DNA of 64,000 nt from contig CM062379.1 of assembly GCA_031310005.1 (NCBI GenBank), forward strand, positions 1,736,001 to 1,800,000, given 5' to 3'. This DNA is from Dactylellina haptotyla. Its lineage: Eukaryota; Ascomycota; Orbiliomycetes; Orbiliales; Orbiliaceae. Position numbers and translations under genes: made by a program. The notes below the pieces were generated by a model. It saw only the letters and a list, made by a program, of their open reading frames with translations. It ran no database searches and was not told where the DNA came from. This document shows, in pieces, positions 50,391 to 61,321 of the stretch; within the stretch, counting starts at the first letter, position 1; each line of letters begins with the position of its first letter.

Positions 50391-51547
50391 TCAACTACCA
50401 AGAAATACAGGCATCGATTGGCGAAGATGGTATGCCGGTGCCGGTCGATTCAGTTCTCCTCTCTGGTTTTGATCCACGCCCCCGCTACTACCGTTACCAG
50501 AAGGTAAACTAACTTCGCGTGGAGCATACGGAGGTGGGGGCTCCGCGAGTACGCTATCACCATCCCCGCACTGACTCCCTCTCCTCCGTCGCATTCCTCT
50601 CATCTCAAACCCTGCATTCCCACCACTCTCTCTGTCGAAGGGGACTTTCCTCGGTCTGCAGATGAAGACACGAGACACGAATGCGAGGATTGCGATCAAA
50701 GGCACGCTTACTGCCAATGCGATCCCGATCTTTAGGCCTGTTGCATGTGACTTTCTCTCTTCCACTGCGTCTGTTGGTGTTGGATTAGAGTTTGCCGCTT
50801 GGAGATCGTTTTCCGTTATGATGAATATCGGTGTCGCGACGAGGATATGGAGAGGACGTTCTGTCGGCTGGCTATTGGCTGACTCTAATGGGGTAGGTAT
50901 AATCGTAGAGGTAGAAACACATTCTACTCTCGAGGATATTGTCGATAGAGTTAGAGATCTGTTTATTTAATCTTCTGGTAAGCATTCGCATTCCGTGACC
51001 AATTAATCTACTAAACAGCACAAAATGCAATCCGTAATGTGTGATAGTATATATCCGTAGGAAACGATTTCGGAATAAAATACCACGTAAATATACTTAT
51101 ATAGAAAAACCAAAGGGATCGAGAGTTGCAATGGGATGACTACGAAATAACTTCACACCTCGGGCAACAATAATTTACTATCTCTCCACCGCCCCCGGGA
51201 TACTCGTATCTCTCAGACTCCCAGCCCCATGGGCACTGCGACGGTGCGAAGAGAGGCTCCAAATTATCTGATCCGTCACTGAATTCTAGATACTGAATGT
51301 ATTCCGGAGGGCAGCAGACTTGATATTCTCGAGCACAATACGCATGGTAATAATTCGCATCGGATCGGATCACATCAGTCCTCGTTAAACTCGTCGCAGA
51401 ACATGTGGAAGGTCGGTAGGTATAGTCACCCGTCGCTGGCGCGATAGTCGTCCAGCTGGGAGATCGCGCGACGGCTTGGCAGACATAAGTAAGTAGAAAC
51501 GAGATTCCCAAGCAGAGTCGACAGCCCTCTAGTGGAATCCCAGTCAT
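50391..51547 (-). CDS. Single-pass membrane protein with cysteine-rich ectodomain
   Basis: Two exons, 51547-51159 and 50958-50391, give 318 residues. The signal peptide (GISFLLTYVCQAVA) is followed by a cysteine-rich outer domain: STCSATS, YHAYCAREYQVCCPPEY, SQCPWGW and VNYCCPRC. After the splice come a Ser/Thr/Pro stalk, a membrane segment (GIALAVSVPLIAILAFVSRVF) and a basic then Pro-rich cytosolic tail with EPPPPYAP. This layout recurs in fungal plasma-membrane proteins of unknown role, possibly wall sensors. The intron is 200 bases with a GTGTGA donor; I chose the acceptor at 50959 because it keeps the frame into the stalk. Reading exon 1 straight on gives a stop five codons later. Two separate genes are the alternative. 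Confidence 0.68.
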
Positions 51548-53490
51548 CGCTGTGTTTGCGGCGCTAAATCACCGCGATCGAAGGTATGGTGATGGAGGAA
51601 ATTCATTTGGGCCCGGGGATTTACATCGTTTTGAACTGGAAATTTCAGGTCATAGAGCTTGCTGCGCAAAGGTCTGGATTGGCTGGGGAAGATGAAGAGC
51701 GAATGCTCTGGATTGACTGCCGAGATCTGGGTGGGGGCTTGGCTGGCCACTAGAAGCGAGATAAGGAATGGCGACATTGATGCCAACCGCGAAGGAGCGG
51801 TCACGATCATGTACCTGTACCGTCCGTATTGGATTCAGGATAGTAACACACTGATATAGGTCAGTATTGGTATTAGGGTATGTGCGGAGCTTAACGTAGA
51901 GTCTGAAGCTTTATAATAATTGTAAATCTAACTAACTGCGAGGCCGCCAGGAATTCTCTGGCGAGATTTTGTGTAAACGATACGGAAATCTAGATAATTA
52001 CATCTGAGTGTACAAAGTCTGAAGGTTGCATGTGCCTGCAACCTTTTTCAGCCTTAATTAAGCTTAAATGGCAGGGTAGGTTAGCCTGTTGAAGATCAAA
52101 GTTCCACTTATATGAATAACATACTGCAAATGTCGTCTAGTTAAGTCCACGTGAACGTCTTAGAAGATGGTTGTCTAATTTGATTGGAGTAATACCTGGG
52201 TAATAGCACGTTTTAAAACATAATATATTCAGGTTTATGAGGCATATATGTGATCGCTCTATCTGAAAATAGAATTCAGTCCTAATCTAAATTGCAAAAG
52301 CTGTTCAAATGCATGGTCGAATGGTCGCAGCCCGGGATATTCCAACATCAACACAATATTCTCTCTAACTGTCATAGTGTGGCTGGCCCGCGAGACAAAT
52401 AGTGTGCGAACCGCTCAAACTTGGATCAGATACTAGCAGCACGATAATTCGATGCCATGGTAGCATTGCAACCACTGATAAAGATTCTAGCACGCTCTAA
52501 TGTCAATATTTGAGAGTGCATAGTCACGTCTACTGTTCGGTAGAATTGGCAAGGGCGACAGAAATGGAACGTTTCATAATGCGAAGTTAAGAATCTATGC
52601 ATCCGATCTCACAAGGTAGTTCTAATTTCATATTAAACGATTTTCTTATATATTTATCAGAATATTCTAATTCTCTTATTTAAAGCGTATTTCATTTTTG
52701 ACGGTTTCATCTTTCAAAGAATCGAGATTATTGGCATCTGGTCGCCAGAGGTATATATACAAGTACTTGTCTGCCCAGACCGGGCTGGGCTTGGCTAACT
52801 AGTTGGACATGGATGGCAACCCTCGAAGGGAATGCACATGGACACGGAAATATATCAGCGGCTTAGAGATCGCAATCAAGTTGCGGGAATTGTAAGAAGG
52901 AATATTGATTAAAACCATTTCATTGCGTTTATCTAATTCTTTTGTAGTTGTTAGCTTTTGTTTTGCAAAGTTGAAGGTTTTTTGTCTCAGAATTGCATGC
53001 CAGCAGAATATTTTGAAAGATCAGAAGTCCAGTTCGCTCATATAACCGAAGATTATAGTGTCGAAAAACATCCCGAAAGATGAAGTTCGACTTCTAACAG
53101 TTATCCCGCAAGAGGTGCCAATAACAAACGTGTTTTTATCATCACGGTGAATAGTGTTCTGCTGGTATGCTGATGACTTGAGGGTTGGAGGGAAGTACCT
53201 ACAATATGCTACATAGGAATGGCCTTCTCGCAAAGTGGACAAGGACCATTCATTATTCCGACCATTGGCGCTGCTGGATCTCCCGACCCTATACCTAAGT
53301 TTATACCTAAAGGTATACCTATTCGTGAATATGAAAGAGGCGTTTTTGCTGTTGCCGTCGCGAAGGCGACATGGCCGCCAAAGGAAAAAAAAAGTTTGTC
53401 ACGCGAATGTTTTGGTAGGTTGGATCAAACTCTGCTCTGATTCGCGCGCCGCAAAAACCTTTTGTCCTTCCCTGCACCGCCACACGAAAA
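51548..53490. other. AT-rich intergenic region of about 1.9 kb
   Basis: No gene is seen. Open frames are below 90 codons. TATACCT words repeat at 53288-53322. The right end belongs to the promoter of the ribosomal protein gene. Confidence 0.5.
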
Positions 53491-53493
53491 GCG

Positions 53494-53501
53494 AACCCTA
53501 A
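53494..53501 (+). promoter_or_regulatory. Telobox-like AACCCTAA in the S13 promoter
   Basis: AACCCTAA lies about 200 bases upstream of the S13 ATG, ahead of a C/A-rich leader. This word matches the telomeric-type sites bound by Tbf1-like factors ahead of ribosomal protein genes in several fungi. Use in this organism is inferred. Confidence 0.45.
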
Positions 53502-53698
53502 TCGATAACCCTCGAACGCAAGCCACTCACCCGCCACAACACACAGCTCGCTGGCAGCTCCACACCAAAAATTTCGAATCGCTAAACCTCCAAAGCCTTC
53601 AACTTCGTAGTATCACGAACAGCCAACCATCGACAAGCTACCGACACTCCCACGACAATCAACCCCGTCGCTAACCTCCAACCTCCAAATCATTCAAA

Positions 53699-54498
53699 AT
53701 GGGTCGTCTCCACTCCAAAGGAAAGGGTATCTCTTCGTCCGCGATCCCTTACTCGCGCACTGCTCCAACATGGTTCAAGACCGCCCCAGATCAAATCGTC
53801 GACCAGATCTGCAAGCTCGCCCGTAAGGGTGCTACCCCATCCCAGATCGGTGTCGTCCTCCGTGATAGCCACGGTGTCGCCCAGGTCAAGGTCGTTACTG
53901 GTAAGAAATTGGATACACCCGCTCAGATGAAACATCTGATATGTATCTGGAAAATTTATGCTAACATATAATTGTTATATAGGTAACAAGATTCTCCGAA
54001 TCTTGAAGTCCAACGGTACATACACCATTCCATGAGACCTCATATTATTATGAGAGTCATCATTACAGCAAAGCCTTTGTATGGTCTATCAGACTGACAA
54101 AGAGATTTTTCTTCACATCCAGGCCTCGCCCCAGAAATCCCAGAGGACCTGCACATGCTTATCAAGAAGGTACGTTAACCCCTTACCCTAAAGCGACAGT
54201 CTAAATTCCTCGTTGGGAATGCTAATTGAAATAATAATAGGCTGTTGCCGTCCGCAAGCATCTCGAGAAGAACCGCAAGGATAAGGATGGAAAGTTCCGT
54301 CTCATTCTCATCGAATCCAGAATCCACCGTCTCAGCAGATACTACAAGACCGTTGGTGTCATGCCACCAACATGGAAATAGTATGTCCCACATTATCCTA
54401 TCTCTTATTGATACATATATATTGCGGATGGATTGAATACTAACGCGTATACTCTGCACAGCGAATCCGCTACCGCCAGCGCCATGTTGGGTGCTTAA
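53699..54498 (+). CDS. RPS13: 40S ribosomal protein S13 (uS15)
   Basis: Component of the small ribosomal subunit. Five exons, 53699-53900, 53983-54015, 54123-54169, 54241-54380 and 54462-54498, give 152 residues (yeast 151). Recognisable blocks are [70 protein letters not shown] and the end [13 protein letters not shown]. Exons 2 and 3 code for only 11 and 16 residues. Donors are GTAAGA, GTACAT, GTACGT and GTATGT, and CTAAC or CTAAT branch points are visible in introns 1, 3 and 4. Ribosomal protein introns can host snoRNAs, but I found no convincing box C/D pair here. It converges on U2AF with 435 bases between stops. Confidence 0.97.
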
Positions 54499-54933
54499 AG
54501 CAGCGTGTATTTCTTCGTTTTCCGTTCTTTGTTCCATATTTCACTTCGACCGTGTCATATATATAACATCACTATCAGATTGATAGTTACGACTTCCTCG
54601 TTGACGAATACACTAATATGATATATCCTTGATTGTGTGGGGTGAAACTCGGGCGTTTTTCTTTCTTTCTGGGGGCGTTTAATTTTCAGAAAGCGCTATC
54701 CAATGGCCATGCCATGATCTTGCACTCTGCATGCATGCTATCGTAAAAGTTCATACGTAAATTTTTGCAAGAGTAGTATGGTGACGTAGTAAAATCTACG
54801 ATGCAGATTATTATTTTTCATGGCAAGTAGTAATAACACAAGTTTGAAGTAAAAAAGTGAAAAGCAGACGATATTGACAATATTCCTCCCTATCGTACCG
54901 CTCTCAAAAAATAAAAAGAATGTCTCCTAATAT

Positions 54934-57551
54934 CTACCAAGCGCCAACGTCATAATTCTCCTCGCTGAAGTAACTGACAATGACAGTTCTGTCGGCGAAC
55001 TTCCTTCCCGCGAGAGCCCTAAGGGCTTTTTCAGCGGAATCGTGGTTTTCAAAGCGAACGTATATTTTTCCGACACCGGCGGCAGCGCGAGCGTTTCCAC
55101 TTGGTCTTGGAATCTTGATATCAATAATATCACCGAATTTGTTGCACTCATCAGTAACATCCTCCAGAATTTCTAAGAAAAGTCGTATATTAGCTAGGAA
55201 CAGAATATAATGGGGATGGTGGAGTAAGTCTTACCTTCGTACTCCTCGTTATCTAGAAGCTCATCGGCTGTTACCATGTTCAACAGTTGTAGGACCCTAC
55301 CACCTTCCATCTCCGCACTTGTTGTGGCAGCGATGACGGTCATGGCGGGGATTCCTGCTTCGGCACCTGCGGACTGTTTAACGCCGATAGACGCTCTCTT
55401 TACGCTCAACAGTTGTTCGTTAATATCTAAACCATTCAAGCCTTCGATCGCGATTTCAGCGACGCTAGGGTCTTGGTATTCGCAGAAAGCAACACCTTTG
55501 GACTCATCGATTTCTCGATCTTTGACGAGATAGAACGACTTGAGCTGTCCGAAAGTTTGAAGCAACTCGATGACCTGTTGGTCCTGAAGATGTGTAGGGA
55601 TGTTTGAAACACAGATCTTGTTGATGGAGTCTGGAACGTTAGGGGAGATGTCACCGTTAGGTGATTCACTGCTCTCGGAATATTGGGGAATGATGTAGTC
55701 CTTCGGGCGGGAGAGTCTGACTTTGACTTCTGTGTCGTCAAATTCCATACCGTCGAAGGCTAGACAAAGAGTGGCGTATGCCGTTGTGCGGAATTCAATC
55801 ATAGCCATAGTTCCAGTTGGGTTGAGATATACGGTAACGAGTGGTTCATCTTCAGAATCAACGGCATTGAGAGACTTAAGGAAACTTGAGAAGAAAGCGA
55901 AGATGTTCTCCTCAGTTGGCATGGGCGGTAAGTTCTGGCAGAGAAGTCGCTTGGCTTGGCGGGAGTTGGATGGCTTGAGAGCAGTCGGCTGGGGAGCAGC
56001 GCCTTCTTTTGGTGGATGGTTGACAAAGGCTGCCATACGAGAGGGGTCGAGGGTAGTCTGTCGAGGGGCGCCAGGGAGTGGGAACATGCCGGAGAGCTTA
56101 GCTTGCTCCGCAGTGACACTTTCGTAGCCGGGGGGTTTGATATCCCACATGGTCAAGCGTCGTTTTCGGTCACTGATGGGGATGATATCCGTCAGATCGG
56201 GAGTTGGCTCTTTGACCTTGGGAGGGCTTGGGCTTCTACGAGGCTGTCGAGCTTCGTCCATGCCACCCATAGCGATATCTTCGCGGCGTTCACGACGTTC
56301 TCGTCCGCCCTCTCGATCCCTGCCTCCCCGCCGTCTGTCCTCGTCTCCCCCACGTCTGTCCCGGTCACCACGCCTGTCTCGGCCGATTTCCCTTTCGCCT
56401 CGGGCATGTTCGCGTTCCCGTTCTCTATCGCGGAAATCGCGGCTGCTGTAGTAATCGTCGCCGGCAGGTGCAGCAGGTGCGGCGCCTCGTCCGCCTCTGT
56501 TCTCTCGGGAAGTGTATGGTGACCGGGATCTTCGTCTGTCGCCGCGGTGTTCTCTGTCTCCTCTGTCTCCTCTTTCTCCTCTTTCTCCTCTTTCTCCTCT
56601 TTCTCCTCTTTCTCCTCTTTCATTGCGTTCGCTTCTCTCGCCCCGTTCGGCACGGTCTCCTCGCTCGGCACGGTCTCCGCGTTCTCCACGCTCTCTTCGT
56701 TCACCGCGATCCCCTCTCTCGCTGCGTTCGCCACGCCCTTCACCGCGCCCTTCGGCTCTCCCTTCACCTCTACCTTCACCTCTCCCTTCGGCTCTTCCTT
56801 CGGCTCTATCGCCGTGCCTTGATGACTGCGGTTATTTCAATGTTAGTGAGATGAAGTCAAGTAATCATGAAAAGGCTTTCGAATCCAACATACGTGATAT
56901 TCAGACCCATCTCCATGTCTTTCCTGGCGTTCTCGGTCTCTATCGCGGTGTCCATCACGGTCTCGGTCCCTGCGGGAGGAGGAATAACCATGGCGGGAAT
57001 CTAGAGGTACAAAAGAACCGAGGGTCCGAGAGGTAAGTATTTGTACTTGCTTGGTTGCACGATGGCAAATGGTTAGTAGGTTAGTAGCGGTGCTTTATCA
57101 GCTAGCACCCTCGTTGTGTCTCCGTTCACACTCCATTGTGTATATTGTCTGTTTCCAGCTTCCGCCTCTGGGCGTCATTGTTTCTGTGTGAGTAATTTCA
57201 AGACGTAGAGGACTACCAAACAGCACCGAGAGACGCATATTCCAGAGTAAGTGCTGAAGATATGGACAGCCTATCGTGGCGACTGTTTGATGCAGGGTCG
57301 CGAACGATAGATGTGGCCATAAAGTCTGCTCCGAAGGGATTCTTAGACAGAATGCGATGTGACTACTATTCTCAGGGCAGGCATGGGTAGGCAGGATGGA
57401 GGCAGTATCTAGATAGGAGGGTATCTTTGCTTGCTTGGATGTCTTTTACAAATCAGACGCCAAAAGGAAGGATCAAAAGAAGGTCTTTCCGGCTCACAGG
57501 GAAAGGGGTGGTTTCTGCTATCTTACCTCTGTAACTATCGCTGCCGTTCAT
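54934..57551 (-). CDS. Splicing factor U2AF large subunit
   Basis: Binds the polypyrimidine tract and recruits U2 snRNP in the nucleus (U2AF65, fission-yeast Prp2). Four exons, 57551-57527, 57000-56894, 56825-55235 and 55172-54934, give 653 residues. Exon 1 codes for only eight residues (MNGSDSYR) and intron 1 is 526 bases, the longest in the window. The N-terminus is an Arg-rich domain of RD/RE repeats, then Glu-Arg-Gly repeats, then RRRSRSPY. RRM1 starts near residue 333 (RLLCQNLPPMPTEENIFAFF), RRM2 near 447 (KICVSNIPTHLQDQQV) and the U2AF-homology motif near 556, with the RKF signature in GRKFADRTV. The protein ends NYDVGAW. Intron 2 has a CACTAAC branch point. Phases agree at all junctions. 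It is head-to-head with VTA1. Confidence 0.93.
56567..56620. repeat. Six perfect tandem copies of a 9-base unit in U2AF
   Basis: The unit CTCCTCTTT is repeated six times without change on the + strand. On the coding strand each unit adds one Glu-Arg-Gly triplet to the Arg-rich domain. Flanking, less perfect copies code for RGDR and RGER variants, suggesting recent unit expansion by slippage. Confidence 0.9.
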
Positions 57552-58178
57552 CGTTGCGGTAATCCAACAGCCACAAACGCGTGTTTTTGGTTGTCACGGT
57601 GCCCTTTCGGTTCGATTGGAAGCGGTGGTACGTAGGAGGGAAGGATATCGTAACACTGATGGATAGAGCACTCTTCGTGTTGATTCTAGTGCTTGTAAGG
57701 GAGGCGGAGGAGGAGTGGGCGAATGAGGGAGGAAGGTGGTCGTCGAGGGATCGAGTGGTTGGTGATGTCGAAGGTTTCTGGTGGCCCTGTCGCCAGGATG
57801 CGGACCAATCTCGCGAAAGAAATTGTAAGGCGGTGCAGAGCCCCACCAGCCACAGCATATCAGCCACCGACGCAGACGCACGACGCACGTTTAACGTTAG
57901 GCGATGGGATCAGGCTAAAGCACCCCACGTTGGCCGTCGCTGCCTTCGCTCGCACAAACCCGCTCGACAACGTACGTGCGTCTTCGTCCCGGCGGCCGTT
58001 GGTTCTCGAGTCAGCTGGCTTTATATATTTTATTATTTCGGGCCCTACTCCGTATCTTCCACTCGATACATCCACATTTGTAGCCTCGTAACCTTTCCCG
58101 GCGTCGATAGAGACAACATATTACAACGAATCCCGATCTTACAACCTGCGACTTGCGATCCAAAGCTGGTTACCCGCC
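57552..58178. other. Divergent promoter region between U2AF and VTA1
   Basis: A 627-base spacer serving two head-to-head genes. Open frames across it on both strands are unspliced noise from UTRs. No gene is seen. Confidence 0.5.
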
Positions 58179-59832
58179 ATGGCATCCGAAATACCAGCCT
58201 CGATGAAGGCGATAGCGCCCTTTGTTACGAAAGCAAAGCAAATGGAGAAAGCCGATCCCGTAGTATCCTACTATTGCTACGTCTACGCAGTCCAGCAAGC
58301 TCTCGCGAAGAACCTCACCAAAACTCCAGAAGGAATGTCATATACCAGCCAGGTCATGGATACCCTTGAGCAGGTCTGTTCCTCTCAAACCTGTCCCACT
58401 TAGTGCGGTGAATAGAAGGAAAGCAAAGTCGCTGAAATGAATGTGCAGCGGAAAGCTGAGCTAGCAGATAATGAAGCTGTGACGGACGAACTTGTCGGAA
58501 AGATCTATGTGGAGCAGTTTGCCAATCTGATCTTTGGCAATGCAGAGAAGGCCCAGAATGCCAGGCGATGCACCAAGTATGATGACTTGACATCATCCTT
58601 AGAAGAAGAACTATCCAGAAACTGATATTTTTGTGTTCACTAGACAAACAGCGGAGACGTTTATGGCCGCCGCAGCATTTCTTGAACTCCTCAAGATTTT
58701 TGGGGACCTTGACCCGGAGGTTTCCCAAAAGATAACATTCGCAAAGTATAGTGCCGCCCGGATTCTAAAGGCTCTCAAGGCAGGAGAGGACCCGAATCCT
58801 CCAGAGGAAGAGATACCGGAAGATGATCCTCCCCCGCCTTTCACCGATACAGATATACCTAAGCTGCAAGAAGTGTCACCAGTATCGCCGGTTTCTCCTC
58901 ACCCCCCCGGCCCATCAGTGGAGGAGACTGCGGATGAGTCTGAAAATCTGGAGCGGGACATGGCGAGAATGTCAACTGCAGATGAGTCTCTACATCCGAG
59001 CAGAATGATGACCCCGAACAATGCCCCACCTCATCCGTCGTTTCCATCACCACCAGAAACAGAAGCTCCTCAATACACCGCTGCAAATTTACTAGGAAGG
59101 ACAGAGACAATGTCAACAACTGAAAGGTTGCCTACACCGTCTCAGCCGGCTCAATCACCTGGTTATTTCCCTCCACCTTATCAGTCTCACGAAACATCCG
59201 TTGCACCATTCACATTTGACCCAACGCTCCCATCAGCGCCACCGTTGGTATCTTTGAAGGATCAACCGTTACCCAAGGTGACTCTACCGTTATCTCCACC
59301 AACATCAAACCCAACAAACCTCCCACCATCTCTTCCGCCGACTCTCTCATCGACTCTCCCATCCGCCCCACTTATGCCCCCTAAATCCCCACCCACCGGA
59401 CTGGACAACTTCTATTCCGGCGTCGCAGCCGGTGGGGCAGCAGGCGCAGGCGTGGGTGTGGGATCTCATTCACATGCGGAACCCGGAGCGCCCGGCCCTT
59501 CACCTCATTGGCTTGGACATGTATCCCCCCCGCCACAGAATGCCCCTCCCATAAGCCATCATCTTGCCTCGGGAACGACATACTACTACTCCCCGCCCCC
59601 AGGAACCAATCCTCATGCCCCACCTCAACAACCATTTGTACAGCCCCTCTCACCCTTCCAGAGAACTCCGGCGCGACAACCGAGAAAATTAGTGGATCCG
59701 GACGAGAATCCAGAAGCGATTAAAAGGACGCAAAAATGGATCAAATGGGCTGAATCGGCATTGAACTTCGATGATGTACCGACTGCCGTGAAGAATTTGA
59801 GACTGGCGTTACAAGAACTTGGCGATGAATAA
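58179..59832 (+). CDS. VTA1: Vta1, cofactor of the ESCRT ATPase Vps4
   Basis: Dimeric activator of the AAA ATPase Vps4 in multivesicular-body sorting on endosomes. Three exons, 58179-58373, 58416-58576 and 58644-59832, give 514 residues. The N-terminal MIT-like domain spans about residues 1-165: PVVSYYCYVYAVQQALAK, DNEAVTDELVGKIYVEQFA, then KQTAETFMAAAAFLELL after intron 2. A long Pro/Ser-rich linker follows. The short C-terminal dimer and Vps4-binding domain closes the protein: IKRTQKWIKWAESALNFDD then LRLALQEL. The first donor (GTCTGT) is weak, but only this splice keeps the conserved frame; that intron is only 42 bases. The linker is longer than in yeast Vta1 (330 residues in total there), as usual in filamentous fungi. 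Confidence 0.93.
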
Positions 59833-61321
59833 CCGTTTGATGTGGAAAAAAATAGGCGTTTGGATAGTTAGTTGTTTTAAGCAAGCGCAATACTTTCGTA
59901 TTTATTTACATCGTGCGAATCATGTCCGCTTTTCTCCTACTTTTGTGCATTTGTGTTTTGCCGATCCACAGATTAGCTGTGTCCAGTACGTTCTACCCTT
60001 AGGCAGTGATAATTGTCCAGAGACTGCAGGTATTGTTTCATTCTCACGGGACGGAATTGGACCTTGAGAGGCTAGGAGACGGCATCTGGCTTGCGAGACA
60101 AAGGCTAGGAGCGGGTATTAGTCCCTGCTTCTCCGACGACTCGCCATATACGGTACCATCCAGCTTGAAACCGCCTGTAAATGTGTGATTGCTCCTGTTT
60201 TGTGGATTTGGTGCTGAAGAGTCAATACAAAACTTGTCATCAACTGAATTGCGAGCACACTAAATGCTGCGTTGGTTTGGGTGTTCATGTTACACAACGC
60301 TAAAAATCGTGCAGTAGGAACCATATTCGGTAAATTCTGGTATCCTGCTGCCAGGAACCGATGCTCGTGTGACAAAAATTGCAAACTTAGCCTTTTCAAA
60401 TCCTATTTTCTTTGATAACCATTTATGAATTTCTAGTTGCACCGAACCTTGGGATATCCTACGAGTTGGTGAGTTTGCTCCACAAATAACTCAGTTACCA
60501 AGGGCTGGTTACATATACACACACGCTGTAGCAGCTACAGAATTCCGTAATCCTTCCGTTAGTCTGATTGTGAAAGTTGCATCGATATAAAGGTTTTGGA
60601 ATCCTATACTTGTGATTGAAATCTCAAGGATAGGGAGCGTAAACAAAGCTAGAGCTAGCCTTTGATATCTGCGGACCTCCAGCGGAGAAATCGCTTCGGC
60701 GTGGCTTTTGCAAACAGTTGGTTGGAAACGAGCGTGGCAGGACAAAGGACAACGCCCAGCTGCATGCACCCTTCAAAATACAAGTACAAAGAATATAATT
60801 GTTTGAAGAAACTCTAAGATTCAAACTTTTGCTCCCTTCTCCCTCGCAAAAGAGTAACTTTGCTACTGTCGTACACAGCTATGCCTGGGTATAAATATCT
60901 CGTCCTCGAGCGACTGAGGCATGACTATTAAAAGTTTTTGAAATTTTTCTAAGATTTCTACACATATCAAATGTGAGGGCATTCAATATCGTTGGCTAGC
61001 ATTTTAAGTGCTGGTCTCGGAGATCAGAAAGCACATTATCCCTCTGTCGCCAACCTGGGGCTCCCTTTCAATCTGGGATTATCTATAAATTATTGGCAAA
61101 TCTTGAACCAGCATACCTAGGTGAGAAGACTCCCCAACATCAACAGGGTTACCTATTTTATTCATTATATTAAGTGGTTATATTGATATTCTTCTGAATC
61201 CATGGATCCAACTTTTTAAGAAACGGTTGAGCAGCCTACCAACACAAGGGCACAATCCATTTGCCTTAATCCAACCGCAAGAACCTGTTGTATACCACCA
61301 CTATCTAATTTAAGACATAAA
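59833..61321. other. Intergenic region of about 1.5 kb, no gene seen
   Basis: AT-rich, with only short open frames on either strand. It contains the VTA1 3' end and the promoter of the next gene. Confidence 0.5.

Noticed and set aside
53219-53440. Short rightward frame upstream of S13
   Set aside because: It lies in the promoter and leader of the ribosomal protein gene and its TATACCT repeats create an artificial Ile-Pro pattern.
54016-54122. Possible intronic snoRNA in the S13 gene
   Set aside because: A CTGA box is present, but no RTGATGA box C at the right distance and no closing stem.
56512-57036. Rightward Ser/Leu/Pro-rich frame opposite U2AF
   Set aside because: It is a shadow of the Glu-Arg-Gly repeat region; it has no independent start context or domain.
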